Shown here one piece after another: positions 12,627-23,231 of a stretch of 64,000 nt of DNA; the stretch's first letter is position 1; every line of letters begins with the position of its first letter. Under the pieces are notes generated by a model that ran no database searches, had not been told where the DNA came from, and saw only the letters and a program-made list of their open reading frames with translations. Source of the DNA: Agrocybe praecox (taxonomy: Eukaryota; Basidiomycota; Agaricomycetes; Agaricales; Agrocybaceae); contig OZ024852.1 of assembly GCA_964017145.1 (NCBI GenBank), positions 1,179,945-1,243,944 on the forward strand. Direction: 5' to 3'. The position numbers and the translations under genes were made by a program.

Positions 12627-13685
12627 ATGTCACTCATCGATGCGAGGTCGCCTTTTCACGCAGAGGCTCGCGGTGTCGACGCTATCTTACGATCATGCGA
12701 CAACGTCAGGTTCTATGTCATAAAGGCATTTCTCGTATATTCATCTCCAGTGTTCGAGGATATGTTTTCTGTTCCCAAATCAGCGGACGATGCACGCGAT
12801 GAAGCAGAGAAGAGACTCCCAATCATCGATATGGCTGAGGAGAGCAAGTTCCTTCGGTCTCTACTACTCCTTTGCTATCCACGACAATCTCCGGATTCGC
12901 TGAAGGATTTCGACAGCATTCTTGGCACCGCGATTATCGCGCAGAAGTATTGTATGGATGAGATCGAGGAACAACTCGTTAGTCTGATGAAGAAATCGTC
13001 GGTAGTTCATGAAGACCCACTACGCGTGTTCGATCTATCATTACGCTATGATTGGGAGGAATTGGGTCGGGAGGCGGCTAAGGCTTCTTTGCGGCACAAA
13101 GCTGCAGATTTACCAATGGCAATGAACGACACATACATGAGTGGCATGGACGTGTGTCGGCTCTTCCAATATCGCTACAAATGTGCACGAGCCATCAGAG
13201 ACTGGGTACGCGTCCACATCAACAATTATAAATGCGTCAAATACGAAGGAGATCGTGATTGTTATATGTTGGAAGAATCATTCTGTTGGTGGGCGTTACC
13301 TGGGGACACATTGGAATCAGAAGGACATAATCCGAGGGTGGACCAAGCATGCAAGGGCGGTACAGTTTGGACACCGACTTCTCTCCTTCAGAAGAACGAA
13401 AAGCCATTGAATATTTCTGGAAGGCGTTGGTGGATTCGATATTTCTTATCCCTGTTGGAAGAGCTCGATTGTCGTCCTTGCGGCGAAACAATTATAGATT
13501 TGCAACGATTGATCGATTCCACTGTCAGACAGCTAGACTGCGATGTTTGCGTCGCTGTTGCCCGTGAAGATTTACAGGAATTCCTAAAACGCTTCGCTGG
13601 CAGTGTGGATATCATTGTTTCTGAAGTGGGCATCTCTCGTTATGTCCTGTCATATAGTGCTGAACACGATCCAGGTCCCTCTTGA
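12627..13685 (+). CDS. BTB/POZ domain protein, copy A
   Basis: This is a single-exon frame of 352 codons. Residues about 10-120 fit the agaricomycete BTB/POZ pattern: DAILRSCDNVRFYVIKAFLV, then SSPVFEDMFSVP, then an acidic stretch, then a segment ending FLRSLLLLCYP. The C-terminal two thirds is mostly helical, with several Cys (ESFCWWALPGD, ELDCRPCGE, LDCDVCVA), and is not assigned to a domain. Such proteins are much expanded in mushrooms and often act as dimerising adaptors, for example with Cul3. That role is inferred from the family. Copy B at 22173 differs at about five residues. Copy C at 34581 is broken. Confidence 0.85.
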   Translation: MSLIDARSPFHAEARGVDAILRSCDNVRFYVIKAFLVYSSPVFEDMFSVPKSADDARDEAEKRLPIIDMAEESKFLRSLLLLCYPRQSPDSLKDFDSILGTAIIAQKYCMDEIEEQLVSLMKKSSVVHEDPLRVFDLSLRYDWEELGREAAKASLRHKAADLPMAMNDTYMSGMDVCRLFQYRYKCARAIRDWVRVHINNYKCVKYEGDRDCYMLEESFCWWALPGDTLESEGHNPRVDQACKGGTVWTPTSLLQKNEKPLNISGRRWWIRYFLSLLEELDCRPCGETIIDLQRLIDSTVRQLDCDVCVAVAREDLQEFLKRFAGSVDIIVSEVGISRYVLSYSAEHDPGPS

Positions 13686-15254
13686 CGTCAAATGGCCCTC
13701 GATGTCAACGATGCCCACGAACTGAAGCTTCAATTGGACATATCTCTGATTTCAAGTCTGGAAAGGTGCAAACCATAATGGAGCTTTGCGTTCTCGCCGT
13801 CCAACGAGGGGTCCGATCATGAAGGAATGCTGTTCCCATCTACTCATGGCCCGTGGACGTCGCAAGCAAAGCGTTGTTATTTTAGCAATGTCCTCGCGAA
13901 GTTTCGAACTTCGTCCTGTCATTTGACATTTTGGGCGCTTGTTGGACCCTGTATGTAATAACAGACGCCTTGTCCCTGTACACATGTACTACCTCTGTGT
14001 TACCTTTTTTGTTTTTGCACAGCCTTTGGAGCGGAAATATATGGCTTTAGCACTCCCATAACTACACATGACTGGCTTCTGAACTAGAAATCTTTGGATT
14101 TTCGCCTTTTGGTAAAAAGCTTGTTCGACCACTTTTAACGAAGAGGAGGCGCCGACTGTGGCTTAGGTTGAATCTGAGTTGGAATATTTAGGAGAGATCC
14201 GGCATGACTCGTAAATTTGAATGTTGTTCTTCCTCTCCTCTTCCATCATGTTTGTCCAACTGAAGATTTTTTTAAAGGATTTTTTGAACAGTTTCCTCCC
14301 TCCCCCCTTTTTTTCTTGCAAACCTGGAGTCCTGGTCTCGGCATTCGAGCCTTCAGTTCATCTCATCCCGAAATACATCCTTACTATCCTGACTGATCGT
14401 AGTCTCATCTCTACCTCTACTCCGACTTACACCCATATCAGCACCGCTGATATACTCCAGATATTGCTCAAACCGGGTGTAAGTGCTTCTTTAATCTAAG
14501 TTTGCCTTGCAGAAGTAGGGATGAGCAGTCTCCGTCGCCCCAAGCTCTATGTTTTATTGTTATTTAGATGTACAGGTCAGCCCACACTTGTCCTTTTTAC
14601 ATTGACTAGCTCTTTCAGGACATATGAAGAGGCTGAGAGGCTGATAACGATGAGATAATTCACCGTCCATTCAAAGTTCAAAGTAGGTTCCAGGTAGCAC
14701 CCAGTGGCGTGCTGTTCAGATCGGTTTAGAAGAAGGATCCCTTAAACCCTTCCTGGAATCACAATTCTAAGGATGTTATCGCCTCTGCCCTCGAGGCCAA
14801 AGTTCTAAGTACGTTTCTGGTATCGGGCCAAAGTATGAGCTCACATATACTGTTTGAAGGTGTCACCCACGTCAGAGACTTCCCACGTGCAGGCCTCGGT
14901 TTGGCCCCGGTGTCTTGATTTCGAGCCGGTCAACGGTAGATCATGCTGCTGAACGGGGGTAATAGTATTCACTTCACCAATATAAATAGCCTGGACGTGG
15001 GTTTACGTTCTTTACCCAAAGTAGGTCAAAGGATCAAAACCATGACTTACCATGGGGAATGCCCTAACTTCTTCGTTCCCCCCAGCCTGTCAGGAATCAG
15101 GATGTCTTACACAACCCTTTTTCAACTTTAGCTGGTGCTTGTCAACAGATTTTGCTCTTATCGGGTATTCCTTCGAAGTCGGAGTGACCAGTCACCCGTC
15201 CAATCATATAGAAACTCGGAAAACAGAGAATCTGCACGCGCACTCTTAGGGTCT
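13686..15254. other. Non-coding stretch repeated in all three units
   Basis: About 1.5 kb without a convincing gene. It aligns by eye with 23232-24370 and 35229-36500, with many small indels. The segment near 14440-14560 looks like exon-intron-exon (GTGTAAGTG donor, TTGCAG acceptor), and 14630-14800 could be read on the minus strand as a short broken frame. This may be a decayed gene older than the duplication. I could not identify it. Confidence 0.5.
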
Positions 15255-15261
15255 TATAAAA
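15255..15261 (+). promoter_or_regulatory. TATA box of coiled-coil gene copy A
   Basis: TATAAAA sits about 50 bases before the ATG I chose. It overlaps the first in-frame ATG (15261). The same arrangement occurs at 26256 and 38064 in the other units. A TATA box touching the upstream ATG argues that the downstream ATG is the real start. Confidence 0.5.
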
Positions 15262-15308
15262 TGTATCGACGATGGCTCAACTTCGTGACGCACACCTTAA
15301 ATTTCATC

Positions 15309-16500
15309 ATGTCATCTGGCACCGAAAACAACAACCTTCGCTGCGAAATACCAATCATGGACCCAGGGAATGACCGCTCAGCATCAATGGATGTGAAACT
15401 CTGGTCCAACATTCTGTCCTCAATTTACGAGTCCCCCACGGACATGCGAGCAACCACAGTCCGACAACTTGACTGGTACAAGTACGCAGGCGGTGTTGAG
15501 CACGAGTATGTGATCGCCACTGTCCTATCCAGAGGCCGAAGTTCCTACCTTCGCGTTGAACGGCGTGCATCTGACGACACAATCGTCATCGAGGAGAACG
15601 CCTTGGAACAAGAAACTATTGATGTAACCTTACTTTAGTCCCCCACTTTGGACTTGGTTGCTAACGCCATGATAGTCCTTCACACCGGAATATCGTGCCC
15701 GATTCTCGAAAGATATTTCCACGGAGAAAAGCGCCGTCCGTAGCCGCAAATCGAGGGGTAGTTCCTCAAAATCATCATCCTCGAAAGACAACCTACCTCG
15801 AGCTGACGACTCGGTCACCCAGGTCTTGTCCCATAAAGGCATCACAGGCGATGATGAAGGCGACTCGGACGTGCACCTTCTAGCTTCCTACGATTTTTCC
15901 GCCTCGACGCCCCTTTATCTCAGGGACCTTGCATTCATCGTGAAACACATCAACAAGTCGTCTGTTGGCTACAAGCTGCTCATGGAGCAGTGCTACTGGT
16001 TTGCTCGTACATGTATTGGTGTGGCCAAATACAGATGCGGGCCGAAAGAATCCCGAACTACACGCTGGAACACTGCTGGCACCTACTGGGTTGCAAAATT
16101 CGATACTCCCAGGATAAGGTCGGAAGTCAGTCGGTTGACAATTAACAAGGATAACTTGCCACAGATTGAGGAGCTTGCGCGGGCTGTGGATGTGAATATT
16201 CGAGAGAGCGATGAATATGTTAGTATCTATCTCAAGCTTCCAGGAATTTGAACGCCTGTCACTGACTTCAAAAAGCTCCAGGGCAAATACATGAATGGAG
16301 AAGGTGGGAGATTACTGGCCGAACAAATGGCAGAAGAAGAACGCCGACAAAAGGCGCAAGAAACTCGTCGCGCAGAACTGGCAGAGAAGGCGGTAGAACA
16401 AGAGCGCCGGCGAGCAGATGAAGCGCACGCAGAACTTCAACAACTGCGGGCTCAATTCACGCTCTCGCAAACCAACTCAATGTCTCCAAAAGCCCAGTAG
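15309..16500 (+). CDS. Coiled-coil protein of unknown family, copy A
   Basis: Three exons (15309-15623, 15676-16218, 16276-16500), all in phase 0, give 360 codons. Intron 1 has branch site GCTAAC. Intron 2 starts GTTAGT and has branch site CTGAC. Without intron 2 the frame would stop early. Exon 1 holds a conserved core: LDWYKYAGGVEHEYVIATV followed by YLRVERRASDD. Exon 2 has a Ser/Lys-rich linker and then a helical region (YLRDLAFIVKHINKSS, LLMEQCYWFARTC). Exon 3 is a charged coiled coil of about 65 residues rich in Ala, Glu, Arg and Gln. I do not recognise the family. It resembles other uncharacterised agaricomycete proteins. An upstream ATG at 15261 would add 16 residues. It has open paralogues in units B and C. 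Confidence 0.75.
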
Positions 16501-17444
16501 TAAGCGCGGCATTTTTTTCTCTTTTTGTTGTTGATCATTTTTAAAGAAAACTCGGGGCATTTTTTTTTCGCACTACTCGGTAGACTCTGACTTGCTTTGA
16601 CCATGTTATCCTCGCTTTCCCTATGCTTTGTTGATGTTTTACCTCATGACCTCGTTACGTACGTTCTTCGGTTATCGTGTTTTTCTTTAAATGTTCGACT
16701 TCGTTTGGTGTTCTACGTTAGTGGCATGGCATTCAGTTGAGTGGAGTGCACGAGGCATTCAAAGGGGCGTTAATATTATGGACCCAGGAAACACCGTCGT
16801 GTATCCAAATCAACCTCAAAGTCGGATATATATCACGTAAAGTGGGGAGACTACCGCGGAAATGAGCAACCTAGGCCGCACTCCTTACCACGATGCCCAC
16901 GCACGAGTTTCCTGACGCATTTTGGACGTAAACCGCGATGGGTAACCAAAAAATTGAAATCCAGACAGAAAAACGCGCAAGCTCTTATCACGAGATAAAT
17001 ATTGGATAAGTATAAGAAATCAGACATAGGTCAGTAAATTGCCTACTTCTTAATTCTCTGGCGCTTATCATAATCCCGTTTGAGGGGAATCCTTGAGGTT
17101 GATATTCTGAAGCTTTCAAAGCCGCACAACCCTGTTGTTGAAAGCTTGAACTGAAGCATCGAGTGAGTTCGCTCTAAAGTTAGGACTTTCGTATCTAGTA
17201 CTTCTAAACAGGTCCTGAAAAATGTGAAAGTATTTGGCATAAGTAATATCACAAATCAATGAACACCGTTCATCGTTATAAGACACTCGCGCACTGGAAG
17301 CAAACAATTTTTCATTCAAAAAACCAGGGCAAGTTTCCAACAAATTTCCTAGAAAGATAAGCGAGTCTTAGCGCCTTATCAGTGGAAAGGGTCCCGTAAC
17401 TCATCTTTGCTGCGAAAGATGACGGCAATGCATTTCAGGCAACA
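16501..17444. other. Intergenic, unique to unit A
   Basis: About 940 bases lie between the coiled-coil gene and the COQ3 remnant. Units B and C share a different sequence here (see 27483 and 39305), so this stretch is specific to unit A. Minus-strand frames at 17043-17343 are short and featureless. No gene is supported. Confidence 0.5.
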
Positions 17445-18500
17445 ACGACATCTCTTCTCCGACGAACGGGACAACATGTCCCTCTTATTTCTGTCTTTAC
17501 AAACCACCGTACCCCAAGCCTTGTCAACGCATACACTTCTCCTGCAAGCTCGGTGAATCCTGATGAAATTGCCCATTTCTCAAAACTGTCCTCGGAATGG
17601 TGGGACAAACGAGGGGAGTTCAGCTTTCTGCACAAGATGAACCCTGTGCGTATGCAGATTATCCAACAAAAGCTGCTTGAAGTTCAACAAGACGCGAACC
17701 CAGAGCTGGAGATGGAAGAAGTTGATGTATTGCAAGGGTTGGACGTATTGGACGTTGGCTGTGGCGGTGGTCTCTTATCCGAGGTACGTGGCTCTTATGC
17801 AAACCATTTTATGCGTTAGTAAATATTAGGATCTCAGAGTCTGGCATGAATGGGAGCGAACACTATAGGAATTGACGCGTCTGAATCGAATATTGCTATT
17901 GCTTCGCTGCACGCTTCTGCCGACCCAAAACTAGACCCAGCGTCGAAATCCTCGCGGTTATCATATTTAAATGCTCCAGCAGAAAGTTTACTACCTTCTG
18001 GCAAGAAGTATGACATTGTCTGCTCGATGGAGGTCGTCGAACACGTTGACAATCCAGCTGCATTCCTTGCTACTTGTGCCGAGCTCGTAAAGGTATAGCC
18101 AAACGACTGATTTCAGTCTATATATATATTTTGACATGTTTATTTAGCCCGGTGGACACCGCTTGCATACGCGCTTACCATTCTCATGGCCGAAGATGTC
18201 CTTTGTCAAGTTTCAAGAGGCACACACACGTACTCGAAATTTGTCAAATCCTCAGAGCTCGTGGAATTCTTTCGCGATTATCGTTCTCCAATACCACAAA
18301 ACAACAGGTCTTCTTCACCTTCTCTAGGAAGACCATGGATATCTACCCCAGCCGAAAACAACTACCTACCCAGACTGGAGACGGAACTGCGTGGCATGAT
18401 CTACAACCTTCTCCAAGCGCTTTGGCACCTTGCTCCCAGAGATGCTTGGGGTGCTCTGGAATGCAACTATCTTTTCTGGATACGTAAACCTAAAGAATAA
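17445..18500 (+). pseudogene. COQ3: COQ3 pseudogene, copy A
   Basis: This is a clear copy of the ubiquinone O-methyltransferase gene found intact at 30431. Four lesions are visible. The start ATG is ACG at 17445, and no in-frame ATG lies upstream before a stop. The CGA codon early in exon 2 is TGA (about 17848), so the reading SLARMGAN becomes SLA-stop. In exon 3 a 28-base deletion between two GGACACC repeats near 18160 shifts the frame. Acceptor-side bases also differ. The methyltransferase motif DVGCGGGLLSE is still readable. The downstream frame at 18186-18500 is preserved but disconnected. Confidence 0.9.
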
Positions 18501-18653
18501 ATGCAAATACAATGCGACCCATAGACAATTATCTACTTTTTGTTAAAATGGACTAACGAACGAAAAAAGATCTGCTGTACAAATTATATCCCCAAAGACC
18601 AAGAAAAAACGGAAAGGAAGAAAGGAAATGAAACGACCACAATACGACTGCAT

Positions 18654-20916
18654 CTAGTATTTCTGCTTCTTCATGTTCCTTCTATTTTTCTTTTCCTTTC
18701 CCTGGGCTGATGAGCTGTGGGCAGATGTATCGTCCGCTTTTCTTTTCTGTCCAGCAGTAGTATTCACCTTCACGCTCACAGTGGTTGACTTTCCAGGATT
18801 GGCCATTTGCGCCTCTGCAGCAGTCCAGTCGACGTTTGTGTCAGCAATGGCGTATCTGGGTAAGGATGAATCATCAGCGTCGGGGAAAATTAAAAAATAC
18901 GAAGTTAAGAAATACTTTGCAAGATCAAGAGAGCTCAGCATCTCTTTCTGTCTCTCCCTCAGGGAGCTCGTAACTTGATCACCAGCCTGGTCCAACTCTT
19001 CAAGCATAGAAGAAGCAACACCCTTACCCTCAACAGCTGCTCCGCCCCTTCCCCCTTCCAGACGGGATAGCTGAGCAAACGACGCAACAGCCGCGTTCGC
19101 CTGGAGCATCTCAGCCTCAATCGTAGCCTTGCGTATATCAATGAGGCGCTTGCTGATCTTGCGGATCATCTTGACGAACAGCGCGAGAGTCTGCGATGCA
19201 GGGATCTGCAGCTCACTTTCGAGATCTTCGAGCGCCTTGCCCTGTAGTCCGATGGGGAGCAGGATGCTGCTCTGCACGGCGGTCAGTCTGAGTGGTCCTT
19301 CGCTTTCTTGTGGTTCGCTCGAGCGACCTGCGCTCAGTCGTTTTTGGAAGTATAGGTCTGCGACAGAAGGCATCAAGTCAAGGATGACGTGGTAGTCAGC
19401 TCTTGTGGCGACAAGTCTGAAAAAGATGATAACAATTAAACCTGATCATCCAAATACATAATAGAACATACCTGTCTCCGAATCGTCCTTAATATCAGCA
19501 TTCGCAGCTTCGAGGATGCTCAAAACCGTAACACTGCCGAATTCACGGAATTTATAAGAGAGTAAAGTGAAAAAACGCCTGCGGAAGTCTGAGAGTGACA
19601 TGAATCAACAATGGCCTAGAGCACGGATGTATATGGGAAAAAAATACTACTCACCTTTGGCGAACTCATTCAACCAACCCGTCTTACTCCCTACCGAGCT
19701 ATGCACCCCTCTAACCATGACGCACGTATGTTCTCCAGTGAGCTCACTCGTCGTTTGGCGAAGATATAAAAGAACATAACCAACGAGTTTCCAGAAGCTA
19801 ATCATGAGAGACCCTATTTGAGAAACACCACAACAATAATATAAGACACCTCTTACCAAAATAATAACTTCCGGCTTGGGTATTCCGTCCAAGTTGAAGT
19901 ATTCGCCGCTGTAGAACGAGTTGAGGGCTTTGAGTGCTCTTGATCCGTGTCCCATCTAACAAGCATAACCATCGGTAACGAAAGTCTGTATACACATACG
20001 AATGGCTGCTCTCTCACATTGGCATAATCAGGATGACAAGCAATCCTAACGACTCTCGCCCCGCTCAGCTTCGCAAATCCATTCTCCTGGAACTGCTGAG
20101 TGATCAACCACGGAATCATATCTCCACCTGCCCGTATCCCGCGCCGCAGTCCCTCCATAATCGTGTCCTTGCTAATTTGTCCCTCCAACGCAACCTGCCG
20201 CACAACAAGTGTCTCGGGGAGGTGGCTATCGTCGTCCTTGATCGGCGGAAGCAGAACAAAGAGGTGGTGCGCAGGCGCATCAGAGAGGAATTGCAGGTCA
20301 TTCGGCTGGTTTTCATAGTGCGAAGCGACGTACAGCGTCATCATCTACTGGAGGAAGACCTCCGACGCGGGGTGGTAGCTGAACAGCGTGTCCCTGCTCA
20401 CGTAGAACAGCTCGCATGTGGATGGGTGCGGGCATCCCTGCGCGTTGGACCGCGGAAGGAGGGTAGCGTCGAGACAGAGCAGGACGTGGGCATCCTGTGG
20501 TTGGATGTACTGAACAGTTTGTCTGTGATCTCTGAAGACGTTGACTCGAACGACGGATTTTGTAGTGTTCTCCTTGTCGTCTCCAAGTCCCTGTGCAACC
20601 GCAATGTCGTAATCCAGATGTTCTTCGTATCCCAGAGCGTCCAGTCCCTTGAACACAAATTTGAACAAGGTCTTCAGATTCTCAGGGCTGGGACTGGTCA
20701 CGAAGATGTTGGCATAACCATGCGCCAAAGCAGCAGCAATCGACAATCCAAGGGGAGCGCTTGGGCTTGGTCGATCGTCTTAGCAAGCTTGACGAGGTCG
20801 CCGGCGGGTTTGGTATCCTCCAACGGCTCTCTGAGCTCGCGCAGTTGGACTTCTGAGGGATCCTTTTCGTTGCCTGAATTGGAAGAGAGATATGATTAGT
20901 TAGTAAGAGAAGAAAT
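18654..20916 (-). pseudogene. KRE33: KRE33/NAT10 pseudogene, copy A
   Basis: This is a damaged copy of the intact gene at 43427-47255. The C-terminal Lys-rich tail and most of the acetyltransferase region are readable. Lost parts are the exon matching 44700-44839 (near 19860), about 110 residues carrying the DEAAA Walker B segment (join near 20465), and the Walker A segment (join near 20757). At about 20874 the sequence skips roughly 460 bases to match 46838 onward. It then runs into CCC2 sequence at 20917. MGYGS is MGHGS. No start is left. It lies tail-to-tail with the COQ3 remnant, 153 bases apart. Confidence 0.9.
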
Positions 20917-21797
20917 CCAATTTCACAATTTGGGATAGCGCGGTAGCTTTTCCCGCTCGCGTGACGATCATGTCGAATGTGCCAATCCCGTGAACAGTGC
21001 CGCCTATGACGTTGTCTCCGACAAGTTTGGTGACGGGAAGGACTTCACCTGTAATCGCACTCTCGTCGATGCTTGATGACCTCTTGATCACATTTCCATC
21101 CGCCGGGATTTTGTCCGTAGTTGGACGACGTCTGCCTTTGCGGGTGGTATTAGAGTCGCATCGAAACCGATGTCAGAAATTTCGCCAATTATCTTTTCAA
21201 CGTCCCATTGTGATGGGTCGTATTCGACGACTGCTCTTTCAGCTAGCAGAGCGACCTTTATCGAATGGATGCCTTTCTGATCTCTGAGCATTCCTTCGAT
21301 CGCCTGGTATTTAAATTAGTCAATATAACAACTTGCATCGCAAGTTCTTCGCACCTCTACCCATGCCCCGCATGTCATACCCTCCACTCACAGCTCACAC
21401 TTGTCCGACTGCATGATTAAGAGTTCCTCGTTAGCGGACAGAAGGAAACAAGAAGACATCAAGAAAGAAGATATATGACGATTGCCCCACCCGACAAGAC
21501 ACGAACGCCTCGCAAACAGTGTTTCTGTACTGGGCTAACTGGGGGAGAGGAATGCTTCGGGCATGCCTCAGCAGTGCATAGAGGGCTCATGGGGAATGGA
21601 GACGGGCGCAGTGTCCTGGTAGTTACGTGCATTAATGTAATATGTCTGCGTGAAGTCATACTTCAATAGACCTAAATTGACAAGAAAAAAAAAAAAAAAG
21701 AAAAAGAGTTCCTCGTCCATAGTCAAACCAGGGGAAATAGATAATGTAGATCGTGAGAAACAAGCGGAAAGAGGAGATTTGGCCCAAATCAGCTTTG
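20917..21797 (-). pseudogene. CCC2: CCC2 5' fragment at the A/B boundary
   Basis: Remnant of the copper ATPase gene in unit B. From 20917 it matches the actuator region (SSIDESAITGEVLPVTKL). Near 21115 an internal deletion of about 800 bases joins this directly to the first heavy-metal domain (MLRDQKGIHSIKVALLAERA). The intron 1 and exon 1 region follow, where the GMTCGACVE part is recognisable at about 21360. A retroposed insert at 21432-21703 interrupts exon 1. The second metal domain and all catalytic parts after TGE are absent. It cannot make a transporter. Confidence 0.92.
21432..21703 (+). mobile_element. Retroposed insert with poly-A tail and 13 bp target duplication
   Basis: A 272-base insert splits the CCC2 fragment. 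It ends in an A-rich tail (A15, G, AAA at 21684-21703). The 13 bases AAGAGTTCCTCGT occur on both sides (21419-21431 and 21704-21716), whereas the intact CCC2 gene has them once (about 9090). This is the signature of target-primed reverse transcription by a LINE-type machine. The insert body has no open frame I trust and no clear pol III A and B boxes. It could be a SINE, or a 5'-truncated cDNA of a cellular RNA. Source unknown. Confidence 0.8.
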
Positions 21798-21837
21798 GGT
21801 ATTCTGTCTGCACTCTCAGAGCCCACTTCGATGTTGT

Positions 21838-22024
21838 GTTACCTTGTCACACTGCCAGTGACCGGGTCACGCCTCCTTCCTCCCTCTCACGGCTACAGTA
21901 CACTTGTCTTTTAATCATTCAAAAGTTTCTCTCCATCGAGTATTCAAAGACTGATATCTGTCTTCATCAAAACCGCATAAATGGTGGCTTAAACCTATCT
22001 CAATTCTTCGACCCTGAATCACGG
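21838..22024 (+). repeat. Single hybrid copy of the P450-flanking repeat, unit B
   Basis: This matches 9435-9627 and 12291-12478. The sequence on its left resembles the left flank of the P450 upstream repeat (about 9351-9434). The sequence on its right resembles the right flank of the downstream repeat. No P450 sequence lies between. This is the expected product of recombination between the two repeats. Confidence 0.8.
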
Positions 22025-22172
22025 GTAAGGGGGACGATTAGGGTTGATTATCTCGTTCCTTGTGGCCGCAGTCCCACGTCGATTACCCTAAATAGCATCG
22101 GAAGGCCTTCTCGAATGCTGGGGATTCTTTAGAGGCTCCTGCACTCTTCTTTCCCCGAGAATTCTGAACGCA

Positions 22173-23231
22173 ATGTCACTCATCGATGCGAGGTCGCCTT
22201 TTCACGCAGAGGCTCGCGGTGTCGACGCTATCTTACGATCATGCGACAACGTCAGGTTCTATGTCATAAAGGCATTTCTCGTATATTCATCTCCAGTGTT
22301 CGAGGATATGTTTTCTGTTCCCAAATCAGCGGACGATGCACGCGATGAAGCAGAGAAGAGGCTTCCAATCATCGATATGGCTGAGGAGAGCAAGTTCCTT
22401 CGGTCTCTGCTACTCCTTTGCTATCCACGACAATCTCCGGATTCGCCGAAGGATTTCGACAGCATTCTTGGCACCGCGATTATCGCACAGAAGTATTGCA
22501 TGGATGAAATCGAGGAACAACTCGTCGGTCTGATGAAGAAATCGTCGGTAGTTCATGAAGACCCACTGCGCGTGTTCGATCTATCATTACGCTATGATTG
22601 GGAGGAATTGGGTCGGGAGGCGGCTAAGGCTTCTTTGCGGCACAAAGCTGCAGATTTACCAATGCCTATGAACGACACATACATGAGTGGCATGGACGTG
22701 TGTCGGCTCTTCCAATATCGCTACAAATGTGCACGAGCCATCAGAGACTGGGTACGCGTCCACATCAACAATTATAAATGCGTCAAATACGAAGGCGGTC
22801 GTGATTGTTATATGTTGGAAGAATCATTCTGTTGGTGGGCGTTACCTGGGGACACATTGGAATCAGAAGGACATAATCCGAGGGTGGACCAAGCATGCAA
22901 GGGCGGTACAGTTTGGACACCGACTTCTCTCCTTCAGAAGAACGAAAAGCCATTGAATATTTCTGGAAGGCGTTGGTGGATTCGGTATTTCTTATCCCTG
23001 TTGGAAGAGCTCGATTGTCGTCCTTGCGGCGAAACAATTATAGATTTGCAACGATTGATCGATTCCACTGTCAGACAGCTAGACTGCGATGTTTGTGTCG
23101 CTGTTGCCCGTGAAGATTTACAGGAATTCCTAAAACGCTTCGCTGGCAGTGTGGATATCATTGTTTCTGAAGTGGGCATCTCTCGTCATGTCCTGTCATA
23201 TAGTGCTGAACACGATCCAGGTCCCTCTTGA
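22173..23231 (+). CDS. BTB/POZ domain protein, copy B
   Basis: A complete 352-codon single-exon frame, nearly identical to copy A at 12627. By eye the protein differs at five places: Ser to Pro or Leu to Pro type changes in DSPKD, VGLMKK, PMPMND, EGGRDC and SRHVLS. The 5' region, including the long leader, is conserved. Since both copies are open and nearly identical, either the duplication is recent or gene conversion keeps them alike. BTB fold at residues about 10-120; function unknown. Confidence 0.85.
   Translation: MSLIDARSPFHAEARGVDAILRSCDNVRFYVIKAFLVYSSPVFEDMFSVPKSADDARDEAEKRLPIIDMAEESKFLRSLLLLCYPRQSPDSPKDFDSILGTAIIAQKYCMDEIEEQLVGLMKKSSVVHEDPLRVFDLSLRYDWEELGREAAKASLRHKAADLPMPMNDTYMSGMDVCRLFQYRYKCARAIRDWVRVHINNYKCVKYEGGRDCYMLEESFCWWALPGDTLESEGHNPRVDQACKGGTVWTPTSLLQKNEKPLNISGRRWWIRYFLSLLEELDCRPCGETIIDLQRLIDSTVRQLDCDVCVAVAREDLQEFLKRFAGSVDIIVSEVGISRHVLSYSAEHDPGPS

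Noticed and set aside
18186..18500. Free-standing 104-residue frame in COQ3 copy A
   Set aside because: It is exon 3 of a pseudogene cut off by the upstream deletion, lacking the SAM-binding domain.
20033..20899. 288-residue plus-strand frame
   Set aside because: Antisense to the KRE33 pseudogene; no recognisable domain and not kept open in the other units.
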